64,000 nucleotides of DNA. It comes from Bradyrhizobium erythrophlei (lineage in GTDB: Bacteria; Pseudomonadota; Alphaproteobacteria; Rhizobiales; Xanthobacteraceae). The DNA is taken from positions 3,151,501 through 3,215,500 of the forward strand of contig FSRD01000001.1 in the NCBI GenBank assembly GCA_900129675.1, written 5' to 3'. Of this stretch, positions 1-9,384 are shown piece by piece. Made by a program: the position numbers and the translations under genes. Numbering within the stretch: position 1 is the stretch's first letter; every line of letters starts with the position of its first letter. A model generated the notes under the pieces. It was not told the origin of the DNA. It saw nothing but the letters and a program-made list of their open reading frames with translations, and searched no databases.

Positions 1-3000
1 GGTTGTCGAGTCCATCGATCGCGTCATTCAGCCGCTTCAGACCGTAGGATTCATCTACCGCCACGAAGGCCATGACAATGGTCGACACGTCGGCATCCGT
101 CTCGTCGATCAGGCGCACGACACAGGCCGGGCCGCCGCGATTGATAACGGCATTGGCGAGATTGGTTGCGATAATCTCCCGCCGAAGGCGATGGTGTTCC
201 ACTGCAGCGGAGAATTTGTCCTCAACCTCGTGCGGAAAGTACTGAGACAATTCGCGGGCGAGATATCGATCGTCGGGCACGCTGGTGGCGAGCAGATCGT
301 CGTAAAGTGTCAGCTTGGCGTAAGCGAGCAGCACGGCAAGTTCCGGTCGAGTCAAGGATTGGCCGCGCCGGGCGCGTTCGGCGATCGCCGCATCGTCGGG
401 CAGGAATTCCACAGCGCGGCTGAGGAGGCCGCGCTGCTCGAGCGACTGCATCAGGCGGGTGAGGAAGCCGGTCTCGGCCACGTCCTTGCGTTCGGCCAGC
501 GAAAGCGCCAGCGTCTGCAGATAATTGTTGCGTAGCACCAGGGCGCCGACCTCGTCGGTCATCGCGGCAAGCAGGCTGTTGCGGTCATTTGGACTGAGGC
601 GTCCTTCGCGTTCGGGGCGCGCCAGCGCGATCTTGATATTGACCTCGACGTCGGACGTATTGACCCCGGCCGAGTTGTCGATGGCGTCGGTGTTGAGCTT
701 GATGCCTTTCTGCGCCGCTTCGATGCGGCCGCGCTGAGTCAGGCCGAGATTGGCGCCTTCGCCAATCACCCGGGCGCGGATCGCGGTGCCCGTGACCCGG
801 ATCGGATCATTGGCGCGATCACCGACCTGATCGTCGCTTTCCCCCGACGCCCGGATATAGGTACCGATGCCGCCAAACCAGAGCAGGTCCACGCGTGCCT
901 TGAGGATCGCCGTCATCACCTCGAAGGGCGTAGCTTGCGGCTTGTCGAGATCGAGCAAGGTCCGCACTTCAGGCGCGAGCGGGATTGCCTTGAGCGAACG
1001 CGAGAACACGCCGCCGCCTTGCGAGATCAGCGCCTTGTTGTAATCCTGCCAGCTCGACCGCGGCAGGTTGAACATGCGCAGGCGTTCGGCGTGGCTGACG
1101 GCCGGGTCGGGCGAGGGATCGATGAAGATGTCGCGATGATCGAAAGCCGCGACCAGCCTGGTCGCCGGCGAGAGCAGTATGCCGTTGCCGAAAACATCGC
1201 CGGACATGTCGCCCACGCCGGCGACGGTGAACGGCATGGTCTGAATGTCCGTGCCGAGCTCGCGGAAGTGGCGCTTCACCGCCTCCCAGGCGCCGCGCGC
1301 CGTGATCCCCATCTTCTTGTGGTCATAGCCCTGGCTGCCGCCGGAGGCGAAGGCATCGCCGAGCCAATGGTTCTTCTCGGCCGAGATCGCGTTGGCGATG
1401 TCGGAAAAGGTGGCGGTGCCCTTGTCGGCGGCGACGACGAGGTAGGGGTCGTCGCCGTCATGCCGCACGGTGGAGTCGGGCTGCACGATGATGTCGCCGT
1501 CGAGATTGTCGGTGAGTTCGAGCAGCGAGCGAATGAAGATGCGATAGGTTTCAGTGCCTTCCGCCATCCAGGCGTCACGGTTTGATGGCGGCGGCAGGCG
1601 TTTCGGCACGAAGCCGCCTTTGGCGCCGACTGGCACAATCACGGCATTCTTGACCTGTTGTGCCTTGACCAGGCCGAGGATCTCGGTGCGGAAATCCTGG
1701 GGCCGGTCGGACCAGCGCAGCCCACCGCGCGCCACCTTGCCGAAGCGCAGATGAATGCCTTCGACACGCGGCGAATAGACGAAGATCTCGTAGAGCGGCC
1801 GCGGGGCCGGCAGGTCCTCGATCTTGCGCGCGTCGAACTTGAAGGAGATCACCGGACGCGGATGTCCGTCTTCGCCGATCTGCCACAGATTGGTGCGGAT
1901 GGTTGCCTGCACCAGATTGGTGAAGCGGCGCAGGATGCGGTCTTCGTCGAGCGAAGCGACGGATTTGAGCTGCTCCTCGATCTCAGTGAGGATAGTCGTC
2001 TCACGTGCCGAGCGCTCGGCGTCGGTGGTGGCGAGGCGCGGATCGAGGCGGGCCTGGAACAGCGCGACCATGCTGGCGGTGATCGCGGTGTTCTTGCGCA
2101 AGGTCTCCCACATGTAGTCCTGGCTGAACGGCGCGCGGATCTGGTGCAGGTAGCGGGAGAGCGCCCGGATGGTCGAAACCTCGCGCCAGCTTAGGGCCGT
2201 ACGCAGGATGAGGGCGTTGTATCCGTCGGATTCGGCCCGATCGCCGACCACCGCCATGATCGAGGCTTCCAGGCGCTGGCTGAATTCCGGGCTGATCACG
2301 ATCGGCTTGCCGTCGCTGGTCTCGATCGTCATGTCGTGCAGCCATACTGGCGCCGGCGTGGCGCGGGACACGATCTGATAGGTGCGTTCGTTGACCACGC
2401 GCAGGCCGTGATGTTCGATCACCGGCACGCGATAAGACAGAGACAGCGGTGTGGCGTCCGAGAAGACCTTCAGGCCGAAGCGCTTGGGATCGTCCTCGCC
2501 CTCGAAGCGGTGAACTGAAATGGTCACCGGACGAGTTGGCGAAAGCTTTTCGATGGTGGCGATATCGGCGATCGCTTGTTCAGCGCCGAAAACCTCCGTA
2601 TAGCCGCCGGTGAAGGCCTGGGCATAGCGGTTGGCGAGCATGCGCGCTCGCATGCCGTCGGTGGAGGCGGCGAGCGCCGCCTTCAGCTTGTCGCCCCAGG
2701 TCGCGGCGATGGCGCTGATCTCGGCTTCCAGCGTCGCGTGCTCGACGACGGGCGTTTTGCCCTCATAGCGCCCGATAATGTAGTGGACTCGTGCGAGCGA
2801 TCCCTCGGGGAAGGAGGCGTAGGAGGCCGCCAGGCGCCCCTTATAGACCTGCGCCAGGAAGTCCGCGACGCGCATGCGTACGTCGGTGTCGTATTTCTCG
2901 CGCGGAATGAAGACGAGGATGGAGACGAAACGGTCGAACTTGTCGGCCCGTGCCAGCGCCCGTACGCGGGGACGCTCATAGAGCGTCAGGACTTCCATAA

Positions 3001-4165
3001 CGAAATTGTAGAGCGTTTCGGCATCGACCTGGAAGAGCTCGTCGCGTGGATACTCTTCGAGGATATGCAGGACCGCCTTGCCTGAATGACTGGCTGGGTC
3101 GAAGCCGGCGCGCTGCAACACCTGCTCGACCTTGTGGCGGACATAGGGGATCTGCCGCGCCGAGCGGGTATAGGCACCCGAGGTGAACAGGCCGACCAGG
3201 CGCAACTCACCCTCGAGTCGGCCGTCGGGCGCATAGAGTTTGATGCCGACATAATCCATGCGGACGCGGCGATGAACGCGGCTGTTCACATTGGCCTTGA
3301 CCACCATGAGGACGGTCGGCTCGCGCATGAATTCGCGGATTTCCGGCGTCATGATCACCATTTCGGTGCCGCGGCGCAGGACCTTCACATCGGGATCACG
3401 CAGGATGCCGAGGCCTTCGCCCGTGCTGATGTCGTCCGACGCATCGGTGTCGGGCGAGAAGCGATATTCGCGCAGGCCCAGGAAGGTGAAATTGTCGGCA
3501 CACAGCCATTGCAGGAACTGGTTGGCTTCGGCGACCTCGTCGATCGGCAGCGGCGGCGGATTGGAGCGGAAGGTCACGATCGCCTGCTCGACCCGGGCGC
3601 GCATGGCCCGCCAGTCGGCGACGCAGGCGCGCACGTCGTCGAGCGTCTTGGTCAGGCCCTCGATCAGCTTCTGGCGATCGGCATCAGCGTCCAGACGGGC
3701 GATGTGGAAATGAATCAGGCTTTCGCGCTCGCCCTTTGCTCCCTCCGGCAGCGCTTCGCCGTAGAAATGCAGCAGCTTGCCTTGTTCGTTGCGCTCCACG
3801 GCGATGATCGGGTGGGCGACCAGCGTGACCTCGATGCCCTGCTCGGCGAGTTCCGCCATGGTGGAATCGAACAGGAAGGGCATGTTGTCGTTGAGAATTT
3901 CGAGCACGGAAATCTCGCGCCCGTCCGGCACCATCGGATTGATGACGCGGATGTCGGCACGGCCCGCCGTGCGTTGCTGCACATGCTCCCACGCCTGTTC
4001 CGCCAGGAAGGCAAGGGAAGCGGCGTCGTAGTTGACGAGGTCCTCGAGATTGGTATGGCCGAACAGATGCTCGGCAAAGGAACGGGGCGCCTTGCCCGGC
4101 TGCACGTTACCCGCGGCTTCGTGGATCAGGGTCGCCCGGGCCTTGTCGTCACGCCACGACGCCAT
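1..4165 (-). CDS. NAD-specific glutamate dehydrogenase, large type (C-terminus beyond window)
   Basis: Catalyses NAD-dependent oxidative deamination of glutamate to 2-oxoglutarate, a cytoplasmic catabolic step. About 1388 codons are visible, running from an ATG at 4165 to the window edge; the family is usually about 1550-1650 residues, so the C-terminus is missing. The start is preceded by a GGAGG ribosome site. The N-terminal part (RSFAEHLFGHTNLEDL) and the central catalytic part (KVARGGLRWSDRPQDFRTE, VPVGAKGGF, GIGTYIRASGES) are typical of the giant bacterial enzyme with long flanking regulatory regions. No frameshift is visible over the whole stretch. The next gene on this strand, pyruvate kinase, starts over 700 bp upstream, so this gene probably has its own promoter. 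Confidence 0.95.
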   Translation of the reverse strand, partial: MASWRDDKARATLIHEAAGNVQPGKAPRSFAEHLFGHTNLEDLVNYDAASLAFLAEQAWEHVQQRTAGRADIRVINPMVPDGREISVLEILNDNMPFLFDSTMAELAEQGIEVTLVAHPIIAVERNEQGKLLHFYGEALPEGAKGERESLIHFHIARLDADADRQKLIEGLTKTLDDVRACVADWRAMRARVEQAIVTFRSNPPPLPIDEVAEANQFLQWLCADNFTFLGLREYRFSPDTDASDDISTGEGLGILRDPDVKVLRRGTEMVIMTPEIREFMREPTVLMVVKANVNSRVHRRVRMDYVGIKLYAPDGRLEGELRLVGLFTSGAYTRSARQIPYVRHKVEQVLQRAGFDPASHSGKAVLHILEEYPRDELFQVDAETLYNFVMEVLTLYERPRVRALARADKFDRFVSILVFIPREKYDTDVRMRVADFLAQVYKGRLAASYASFPEGSLARVHYIIGRYEGKTPVVEHATLEAEISAIAATWGDKLKAALAASTDGMRARMLANRYAQAFTGGYTEVFGAEQAIADIATIEKLSPTRPVTISVHRFEGEDDPKRFGLKVFSDATPLSLSYRVPVIEHHGLRVVNERTYQIVSRATPAPVWLHDMTIETSDGKPIVISPEFSQRLEASIMAVVGDRAESDGYNALILRTALSWREVSTIRALSRYLHQIRAPFSQDYMWETLRKNTAITASMVALFQARLDPRLATTDAERSARETTILTEIEEQLKSVASLDEDRILRRFTNLVQATIRTNLWQIGEDGHPRPVISFKFDARKIEDLPAPRPLYEIFVYSPRVEGIHLRFGKVARGGLRWSDRPQDFRTEILGLVKAQQVKNAVIVPVGAKGGFVPKRLPPPSNRDAWMAEGTETYRIFIRSLLELTDNLDGDIIVQPDSTVRHDGDDPYLVVAADKGTATFSDIANAISAEKNHWLGDAFASGGSQGYDHKKMGITARGAWEAVKRHFRELGTDIQTMPFTVAGVGDMSGDVFGNGILLSPATRLVAAFDHRDIFIDPSPDPAVSHAERLRMFNLPRSSWQDYNKALISQGGGVFSRSLKAIPLAPEVRTLLDLDKPQATPFEVMTAILKARVDLLWFGGIGTYIRASGESDDQVGDRANDPIRVTGTAIRARVIGEGANLGLTQRGRIEAAQKGIKLNTDAIDNSAGVNTSDVEVNIKIALARPEREGRLSPNDRNSLLAAMTDEVGALVLRNNYLQTLALSLAERKDVAETGFLTRLMQSLEQRGLLSRAVEFLPDDAAIAERARRGQSLTRPELAVLLAYAKLTLYDDLLATSVPDDRYLARELSQYFPHEVEDKFSAAVEHHRLRREIIATNLANAVINRGGPACVVRLIDETDADVSTIVMAFVAVDESYGLKRLNDAIDGLDN

Positions 4166-4888
4166 AGGGTCCTCCATTTCTCCCGCCGTCTGACCGCAGT
4201 CGCGATCGTCCGCTTGATTCTGGAGTGCATCTCTTTAAGCGCATCGTTTTGGCCGGGATTGATCATGTGCGCGCAATCCTCGGTCTCGGAGCCTCCGCGG
4301 CCCTTGATGATCATGCCATTAAATCTCGAGAAATGCATCTCCAGTATGCGGCTTCAACCGATCTCGAGAGAGCTTGCCTTGCTGGCACGCAGGCGATCGG
4401 AGAGCTCCGCGCGAGACTGGGCGCATGTCGCAACGCAAACATTGGCGGACAAGGTAACTCCTGCCTTCAGCGGTCGAGCGCCGTCGAAGCCTAAGACCGC
4501 CCATCGTGGGGAACCGTGAACGTGCCGAAATGCCCATAGGGGAGCGTCTGAAGTCGGGCTCGACGATCGTCGAATCATCACCTAGCTGGCGAAATCATAA
4601 GGAATTTCAATGAAGTAAGAGTTCATCATCCTAGCCGCTGCGCCGGCCCCGGCGCTGGTCTGGACCTGCCTGATCATGCCGAATGGTAGGTCGTGCTGGA
4701 ACGTCAGTCTGGCGCCGGTACTGCCGGTGTTGCGGGCCTCGAAGCAGCGCTGCATCGCGGCGTCGATATTTCAGGAGCATTCGATCCGAGAATCGTCTTC
4801 TGGCGCCGTCTTCTTTATTCGCGATGTTTGAATCGCAGACGGGCAGCGAGTTTACCTCAGCAGTTCAGATGTCCTTTTCGATCCATCA
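4166..4888. other. Intergenic region with one short ORF of unknown meaning
   Basis: This 720-bp gap separates glutamate dehydrogenase from pyk. The only coding-like piece is a minus-strand ORF at 4582-4755 (57 residues from an ATG). It contains a compact stretch CFEARNTGSTGARLTFQHD and ends in YFIEIPYDFAS. It is open only a few codons upstream of the ATG before a stop, has no clear ribosome site and is not recognised. It could be a small gene or the C-terminal relic of a longer one. No terminator, tRNA or repeat was recognised. Confidence 0.3.
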
Positions 4889-6337
4889 TCAATCCGTCAG
4901 GACCGCTGGTGCACGCGCGGGAGAAAGAGTTACCACCCGCAAAAGATTCGTCGTGCCGGATACGCCGAACGGAATGCCGGCAATGATCACGATGTTATCG
5001 CCAGGCTTTCCAAAATCTCCCGCAAGGGCGGAATCGCAGGCGAGCCGGGTCATTGACGCCTCATCAGTGATTTCGGTTTCCACCACGACCGAATGAATGC
5101 CCCACACCGGCGTCAACTGACGTGCCGATGCAATCGACGGCGTCAGACTGAGAATCGGCGCGAGCGGCCGCTCCCGCGCCGCGCGCATGCTGGTGAAACC
5201 GGATTTCGTGTAGGCGATGGCCGCCGTCGCCGAGACCAGCTTGGCGACGAGACGCAAGGCCGAACATATCGCATCGGCATGGCTGGCCCGAAAATCCTCC
5301 GGTTTGGGGCCTGTCAGGGTGTGAGCATCATTTTCAACGCCGTGAATGATCGAATCCATCATGACAACTGATTCGACGGGGAAACGCCCACTGGCGGATT
5401 CCGCTGACAGCATGACAGCATCGCTGCCTTCATAGACCGCCGCTGCAACGTCCGAGGCTTCTGCCCGGGTCGGAACCGGGGACGCAGTCATGGATTCAAG
5501 CATTTGTGTTGCCACCACGACGGGTTTCCCCTCGCGGCGGCATGCGCGCACGATCCGGCGCTGGATTATTGGAACCTGCGCCGGCGGCAATTCAACACCG
5601 AGGTCGCCACGCGCAACCATGATGCCATCGGCAAGTGCCACGATGGCATCAAGATTTTCGATGGCCGCCGGCTTCTCGAGCTTGGCCATGATCAACGCGC
5701 GAGATCCGATCAAGGTTCGTGCTTCGGCGATGTCCTCGGCCTTTTGCACGAACGAAAGTGCAACCCAGTCGGGTCCGTGTTCAAGTACGAAGGTCAGGTC
5801 GCGACGGTCCTTTTCAGTGAAGGGCGACAGCGGCAGTATGACGCCGGGAACATTGACGCCTTTGCGTTCCGACAATCTGCCACCGATCTTCACGCGCGTT
5901 TCGGCGTAGCACGGACCACATTCCAGGACTTCGAGCCGCAGCTTGCCGTCATCGAGCAATAGATCGGTGCCGGGAACCAGGGCTGCGAAAATCTCCGGAT
6001 GGGGCAGAGGCACGCGCGTCCGGTCGCCCGGTGTGTTTTCGAGATCGAGCCTGAGCTTGTCTCCGGCGTGAAGCTCGACCGGGCCGTCGAAAAAAGTACC
6101 GATGCGAAGCTTCGGGCCCTGTAGATCGATCATGATTCCGATCGGACGGCCGACATCGTGTTCGACGCCCCTGATCGCTTCAAAGCGCCTCTTGTGATCG
6201 TCGTGGGTCCCGTGGCTGAAATTCAGCCGGAACATATCGACGCCGGCATCGAACAGGGATCTGATCGTTGCCGGCGTCGAACTGGAGGGTCCAAGCGTCG
6301 CGATGATTTTCGCGTTCCGTGAGCGGCGCAAAATCAA
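4889..6337 (-). CDS. pyk: Pyruvate kinase
   Basis: Converts phosphoenolpyruvate and ADP to pyruvate and ATP in the cytoplasm. The 482-residue protein has the full family pattern: an N-terminal strand (KIIATLGPSS), the substrate loop RLNFSHG, IDLQGPKLRIG opening the B domain, the active-site lysine segment IMAKLEKPAAIENLD followed by DGIMVARGDLGVELP, and MLSAESASG. The start is a TTG at 6337 that overlaps the stop codon of the upstream glycerate kinase gene (TTGA) and follows an AAGGA ribosome site, so translation is probably coupled. Placed last in the gcl-hyi-glxR-glycerate kinase operon, this copy most likely serves glyoxylate-derived phosphoglycerate; the organism may carry another copy for glycolysis (inference). 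Confidence 0.95.
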   Translation of the reverse strand: MILRRSRNAKIIATLGPSSSTPATIRSLFDAGVDMFRLNFSHGTHDDHKRRFEAIRGVEHDVGRPIGIMIDLQGPKLRIGTFFDGPVELHAGDKLRLDLENTPGDRTRVPLPHPEIFAALVPGTDLLLDDGKLRLEVLECGPCYAETRVKIGGRLSERKGVNVPGVILPLSPFTEKDRRDLTFVLEHGPDWVALSFVQKAEDIAEARTLIGSRALIMAKLEKPAAIENLDAIVALADGIMVARGDLGVELPPAQVPIIQRRIVRACRREGKPVVVATQMLESMTASPVPTRAEASDVAAAVYEGSDAVMLSAESASGRFPVESVVMMDSIIHGVENDAHTLTGPKPEDFRASHADAICSALRLVAKLVSATAAIAYTKSGFTSMRAARERPLAPILSLTPSIASARQLTPVWGIHSVVVETEITDEASMTRLACDSALAGDFGKPGDNIVIIAGIPFGVSGTTNLLRVVTLSPARAPAVLTD

Positions 6338-7605
6338 TTCCTTTTTGTAATCAATATGGCTCTGAAGTCGTTGACGTTGGTGAGCGTCGGGCCAGTCATG
6401 ACAAGATCGTCCAGTGCCGCGAACAGGGTGTAAGCATCGTTGTCGGCAAGCCGCGTCTTGACGTCGATATCGGCGAGCTTGGCGCGATGCAGCGTGTCAG
6501 GCGTGAGAATCGCGCCGGCGTTGTCTTCGCTGCCGTCAATGCCATCCGTATCTGCGGCGAGCGCCCAAATGCCGTTCCTGCAATCGGTAGCGATCCCAAG
6601 ACCCAGAAGAAATTCCGCATTGCGGCCGCCGCGGCCGTTGCCACGCACGGTCACGGTGGTCTCACCGCCGGAGATGAGAGCGCAGGGAATTTCGAGCGGC
6701 TGGCCCCAATCGCCGCATTGCCGCGCAATGCCGGCATGAACGAGACCGACGTCGCGGGCTTCGCCCTCGATGGCATTGCCAAGGATCACGGAAGCCAATC
6801 CGGCGTCTCGCGCGACCTTGGCTGCCGCCTCCAGGGATTTCTGGGGGCTCGCCACCAGACGATTTGTGACATTTGCAAAGCGCGGATCGTCCGGCGTCGG
6901 CGTTTCCGAAGCCGCGTCATTCAGGTGCATCGCAACGCTGGCTGGAATCTCAATGCCGTATTTAGTCAGCACGGCCAGCGCCTCGGCACGCGTGGAGTTG
7001 TCCGGCACTGTGGGACCGGAGGCAATGACGGAGAGATCGTCGCCTGGCACATCGGAAATCGCCAGTGTGGCTACACGCGCCGGTGCTGCTGCGATAGCGA
7101 GGCGACCGCCTTTGATCGCAGACAGATGTTTGCGCACCGTATTCATTTCGGTGATATCCGCGCCGCATTTCAGCAAGGCACGGCTGACGACTTGCTTGTC
7201 GGCAAGCGTTACGCCATCTGCGGGCAAGGCGAGCAGGGCGGAACCACCACCCGAAATCAGGACCAGAACGAGATCGTCCGCCGTCAGCCCTGAAACCCTG
7301 TCAAGAATTCGGCGAGCGGCCCTGGACCCCGCCGCATCGGGCACCGGGTGGGACGCCTCGATCACCTCGATATATCGGCACGGTGCACCATGGCCATAGC
7401 GCGTCACCACCAGCCCCTCGAGCGGTCCGTTCCAGTGAGCCTCCACGGCCGCCGCCATGGAGGCCGCCGCCTTGCCGGCACCGACAACGATCGTACGGCC
7501 CTTCGGCCGCGGCGGCAGATGCGCCGGCACGCACCGGGCGGGCGCCGCGGCGTTCACTGCCGCCTGAAACATGTCGAGCAACAGACGGCGATAGTCGACG
7601 GTCAT
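6334..7605 (-). CDS. Glycerate 2-kinase (GckA/TtuD, MOFRL family)
   Basis: Phosphorylates D-glycerate to 2-phosphoglycerate. The 423-residue protein has the N-terminal GckA-type domain (VVGAGKAAASMA, VLISGGGSALLALP, AISDVPGDDLSVIASGPT) and the C-terminal MOFRL domain (ISGGETTVTVRGNGRGGRN, ALAADTDGIDGSEDNAGA). Older annotations call this family hydroxypyruvate reductase; the sequence fits the class II glycerate kinase. It starts 20 bp after glxR ends and overlaps the start of pyk, so it belongs to a tight operon. The product enters lower glycolysis at 2-phosphoglycerate and needs only enolase, which is not in this window, before the adjacent pyruvate kinase. Confidence 0.93.
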   Translation of the reverse strand: MTVDYRRLLLDMFQAAVNAAAPARCVPAHLPPRPKGRTIVVGAGKAAASMAAAVEAHWNGPLEGLVVTRYGHGAPCRYIEVIEASHPVPDAAGSRAARRILDRVSGLTADDLVLVLISGGGSALLALPADGVTLADKQVVSRALLKCGADITEMNTVRKHLSAIKGGRLAIAAAPARVATLAISDVPGDDLSVIASGPTVPDNSTRAEALAVLTKYGIEIPASVAMHLNDAASETPTPDDPRFANVTNRLVASPQKSLEAAAKVARDAGLASVILGNAIEGEARDVGLVHAGIARQCGDWGQPLEIPCALISGGETTVTVRGNGRGGRNAEFLLGLGIATDCRNGIWALAADTDGIDGSEDNAGAILTPDTLHRAKLADIDVKTRLADNDAYTLFAALDDLVMTGPTLTNVNDFRAILITKRN

Positions 7606-7625
7606 GATTTGCTTCCGGGTCGGCC

Positions 7626-8513
7626 TCAGGTCTTCGTCATTTCGTGGCTTGCCATCAGTTCCAGCGCCTTCACCATCGCAGAATGATCCCAGGCCTTGCC
7701 GCCTTGCGCCGCGCAGGAATTGAAGAGCTGCTGCGCTGTTGCGGTATTCGGTAACGAAAGCCCCAACGCCCGTGCGCCTTCCAGCGCGAGGTTGAGGTCC
7801 TTCTGGTGCAGCTCGATACGAAAGCCGGGTTCGAAATTCCGCTTCACCATGCGCTCCCCGTGCACCTCGAGAATTCTCGAAGATGCGAAGCCCCCCATCA
7901 GGGCCTGCCGCACGAGAGCCGGATCGGCTCCGGCTTTTGATGCGAACAGCAGAGCTTCTCCCACCGCCTCGATCGTTAGCGCGACGATGATCTGGTTGGC
8001 GACCTTCGTGGTCTGGCCGTCGCCGTTTCCACCAACGAGGGTGACGTTCTTGCCCATCTTCTCGAATAGCGGCTTCATGGTATTGAATGCCCGCTCCGGG
8101 CCACCCACCATGATCGTCAGCGATGCGGCCTTTGCGCCGACCTCGCCGCCCGAGACCGGGGCATCGAGATAATCGGCGCCGAGTGCGTTGATCTTTTTCG
8201 CAAATTCCTTCGTGGCGAGCGGCGAGATCGAGCTCATGTCTACGACGATCTTGCCTTTTGAAATTCCTTCCGCGACGCCGCTTGCGCCGAACAGGACCGC
8301 TTCGACATGCGGCGTATCCGGCACCATGACGATGACCACGTCGGATTCGTCGGCAACCTGCTTGCCGGATTTGCAGACGATGCCGCCCGCGGCCACGAGC
8401 TCCTGCGCAACCGGCCCGACGTCGTGAAGAAATAGCCGATGCCCGGCAGCCTGAAGATGTCCGGCCATCGGACGTCCCATGATACCGAGGCCTATGAAGC
8501 CGACATCAATCAT
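7626..8513 (-). CDS. glxR: 2-hydroxy-3-oxopropionate (tartronate semialdehyde) reductase
   Basis: Reduces tartronate semialdehyde to D-glycerate with NAD(P)H. The 295-residue protein has the beta-hydroxyacid dehydrogenase layout: the Rossmann motif GFIGLGIMGRPMAGHL at the N-terminus, the substrate motif DAPVSGGEVGA, and the catalytic-lysine segment GDGQTTKVANQI. Length is normal for GlxR/GarR enzymes. It lies between hyi (27 bp upstream) and the glycerate kinase gene (20 bp downstream) on the same strand, which fixes its pathway role more firmly than sequence alone; 3-hydroxyisobutyrate dehydrogenase would be the alternative in isolation. Confidence 0.93.
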   Translation of the reverse strand: MIDVGFIGLGIMGRPMAGHLQAAGHRLFLHDVGPVAQELVAAGGIVCKSGKQVADESDVVIVMVPDTPHVEAVLFGASGVAEGISKGKIVVDMSSISPLATKEFAKKINALGADYLDAPVSGGEVGAKAASLTIMVGGPERAFNTMKPLFEKMGKNVTLVGGNGDGQTTKVANQIIVALTIEAVGEALLFASKAGADPALVRQALMGGFASSRILEVHGERMVKRNFEPGFRIELHQKDLNLALEGARALGLSLPNTATAQQLFNSCAAQGGKAWDHSAMVKALELMASHEMTKT

Positions 8514-8540
8514 TTTGATCTTCCCTATGGGTGTGTTGGA

Positions 8541-9326
8541 TTAGGTGTCCATTGTTTGCATCGCGTGCCATCCGAGGCCTTCAATCGTGGAAGTCCTCGG
8601 CTTGTATTCGCAGCCAATCCAGCCGCCGTATCCGATCTGGTCGAGATAACGGAACAGGAAAGGGTAGTTGATCTCACCTGTGCCGGGCTCGTTGCGGCCG
8701 GGATTGTCGGCCAGCTGAACATGCCCGATACGCGGCAGATGTTTCTGCAGCGTTCGCGCGATGTCGCCCTCCATCACCTGCATGTGGTAAATGTCATATT
8801 GAATGAAGAGATTCTCCGACCGGACATCGGAGATGATCTGAACAGCCTGCTGGGTCCCGTTCAGGAAAAAGCCGGGAATATCGAGCGTGTTGATCGGCTC
8901 GATCAGCAAGCGAATGCCTTCCGGCGAGAGCGCGTCGGCAGCGAATCGCAAATTCTTCAGGAGTACTTCGTTCAACTCACGCATGTCTGCATCGGCGGGC
9001 GCGACGCCGACCAGGCAATTGACCTGACGGCAATCGAGCGCCTTTGCATAATCGATGGCGCGCAGGACGCCATCGCGAAATTCATCTACCCGATCCGGGA
9101 AGATGGCGATCCCCCGTTCGCCGGCCCCCCAATTGCCGGCCGGTAGATTGTGCAGTACTTGCGTAAGTCCATGTTGCTCCAATTGCTCGCGCAACATGCC
9201 CTTTTCGAAATCATAGGGGAACAGATACTCCACGCCGCTGAAGCCGGCAGCCTTGGCCGCGGCAAACCGGTCGAGGAATGGCATTTCGTTGAAGAGCATG
9301 GTCAGATTGGCGGCAAATTTCGGCAC
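8541..9326 (-). CDS. hyi: Hydroxypyruvate isomerase
   Basis: Interconverts hydroxypyruvate and tartronate semialdehyde. The 261-residue protein is a xylose-isomerase-like TIM barrel. It begins MPKFAANLTMLFNE, and the metal-ligand segments are visible: LIEPINT, FIQYDIYHMQ, GHVQLADNPGRNEPGTGEINY and WIGCEYKP. It starts 58 bp downstream of gcl and ends 27 bp before glxR, the standard gcl-hyi-glxR order known from Escherichia coli. It recovers hydroxypyruvate into the glycerate pathway. Confidence 0.94.
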   Translation of the reverse strand: MPKFAANLTMLFNEMPFLDRFAAAKAAGFSGVEYLFPYDFEKGMLREQLEQHGLTQVLHNLPAGNWGAGERGIAIFPDRVDEFRDGVLRAIDYAKALDCRQVNCLVGVAPADADMRELNEVLLKNLRFAADALSPEGIRLLIEPINTLDIPGFFLNGTQQAVQIISDVRSENLFIQYDIYHMQVMEGDIARTLQKHLPRIGHVQLADNPGRNEPGTGEINYPFLFRYLDQIGYGGWIGCEYKPRTSTIEGLGWHAMQTMDT

Positions 9327-9384
9327 GATCAGTTGTCCTAGGGTCTTCCGCTAACGGTGTTTATCGATCCGGATTGATCTGCCT

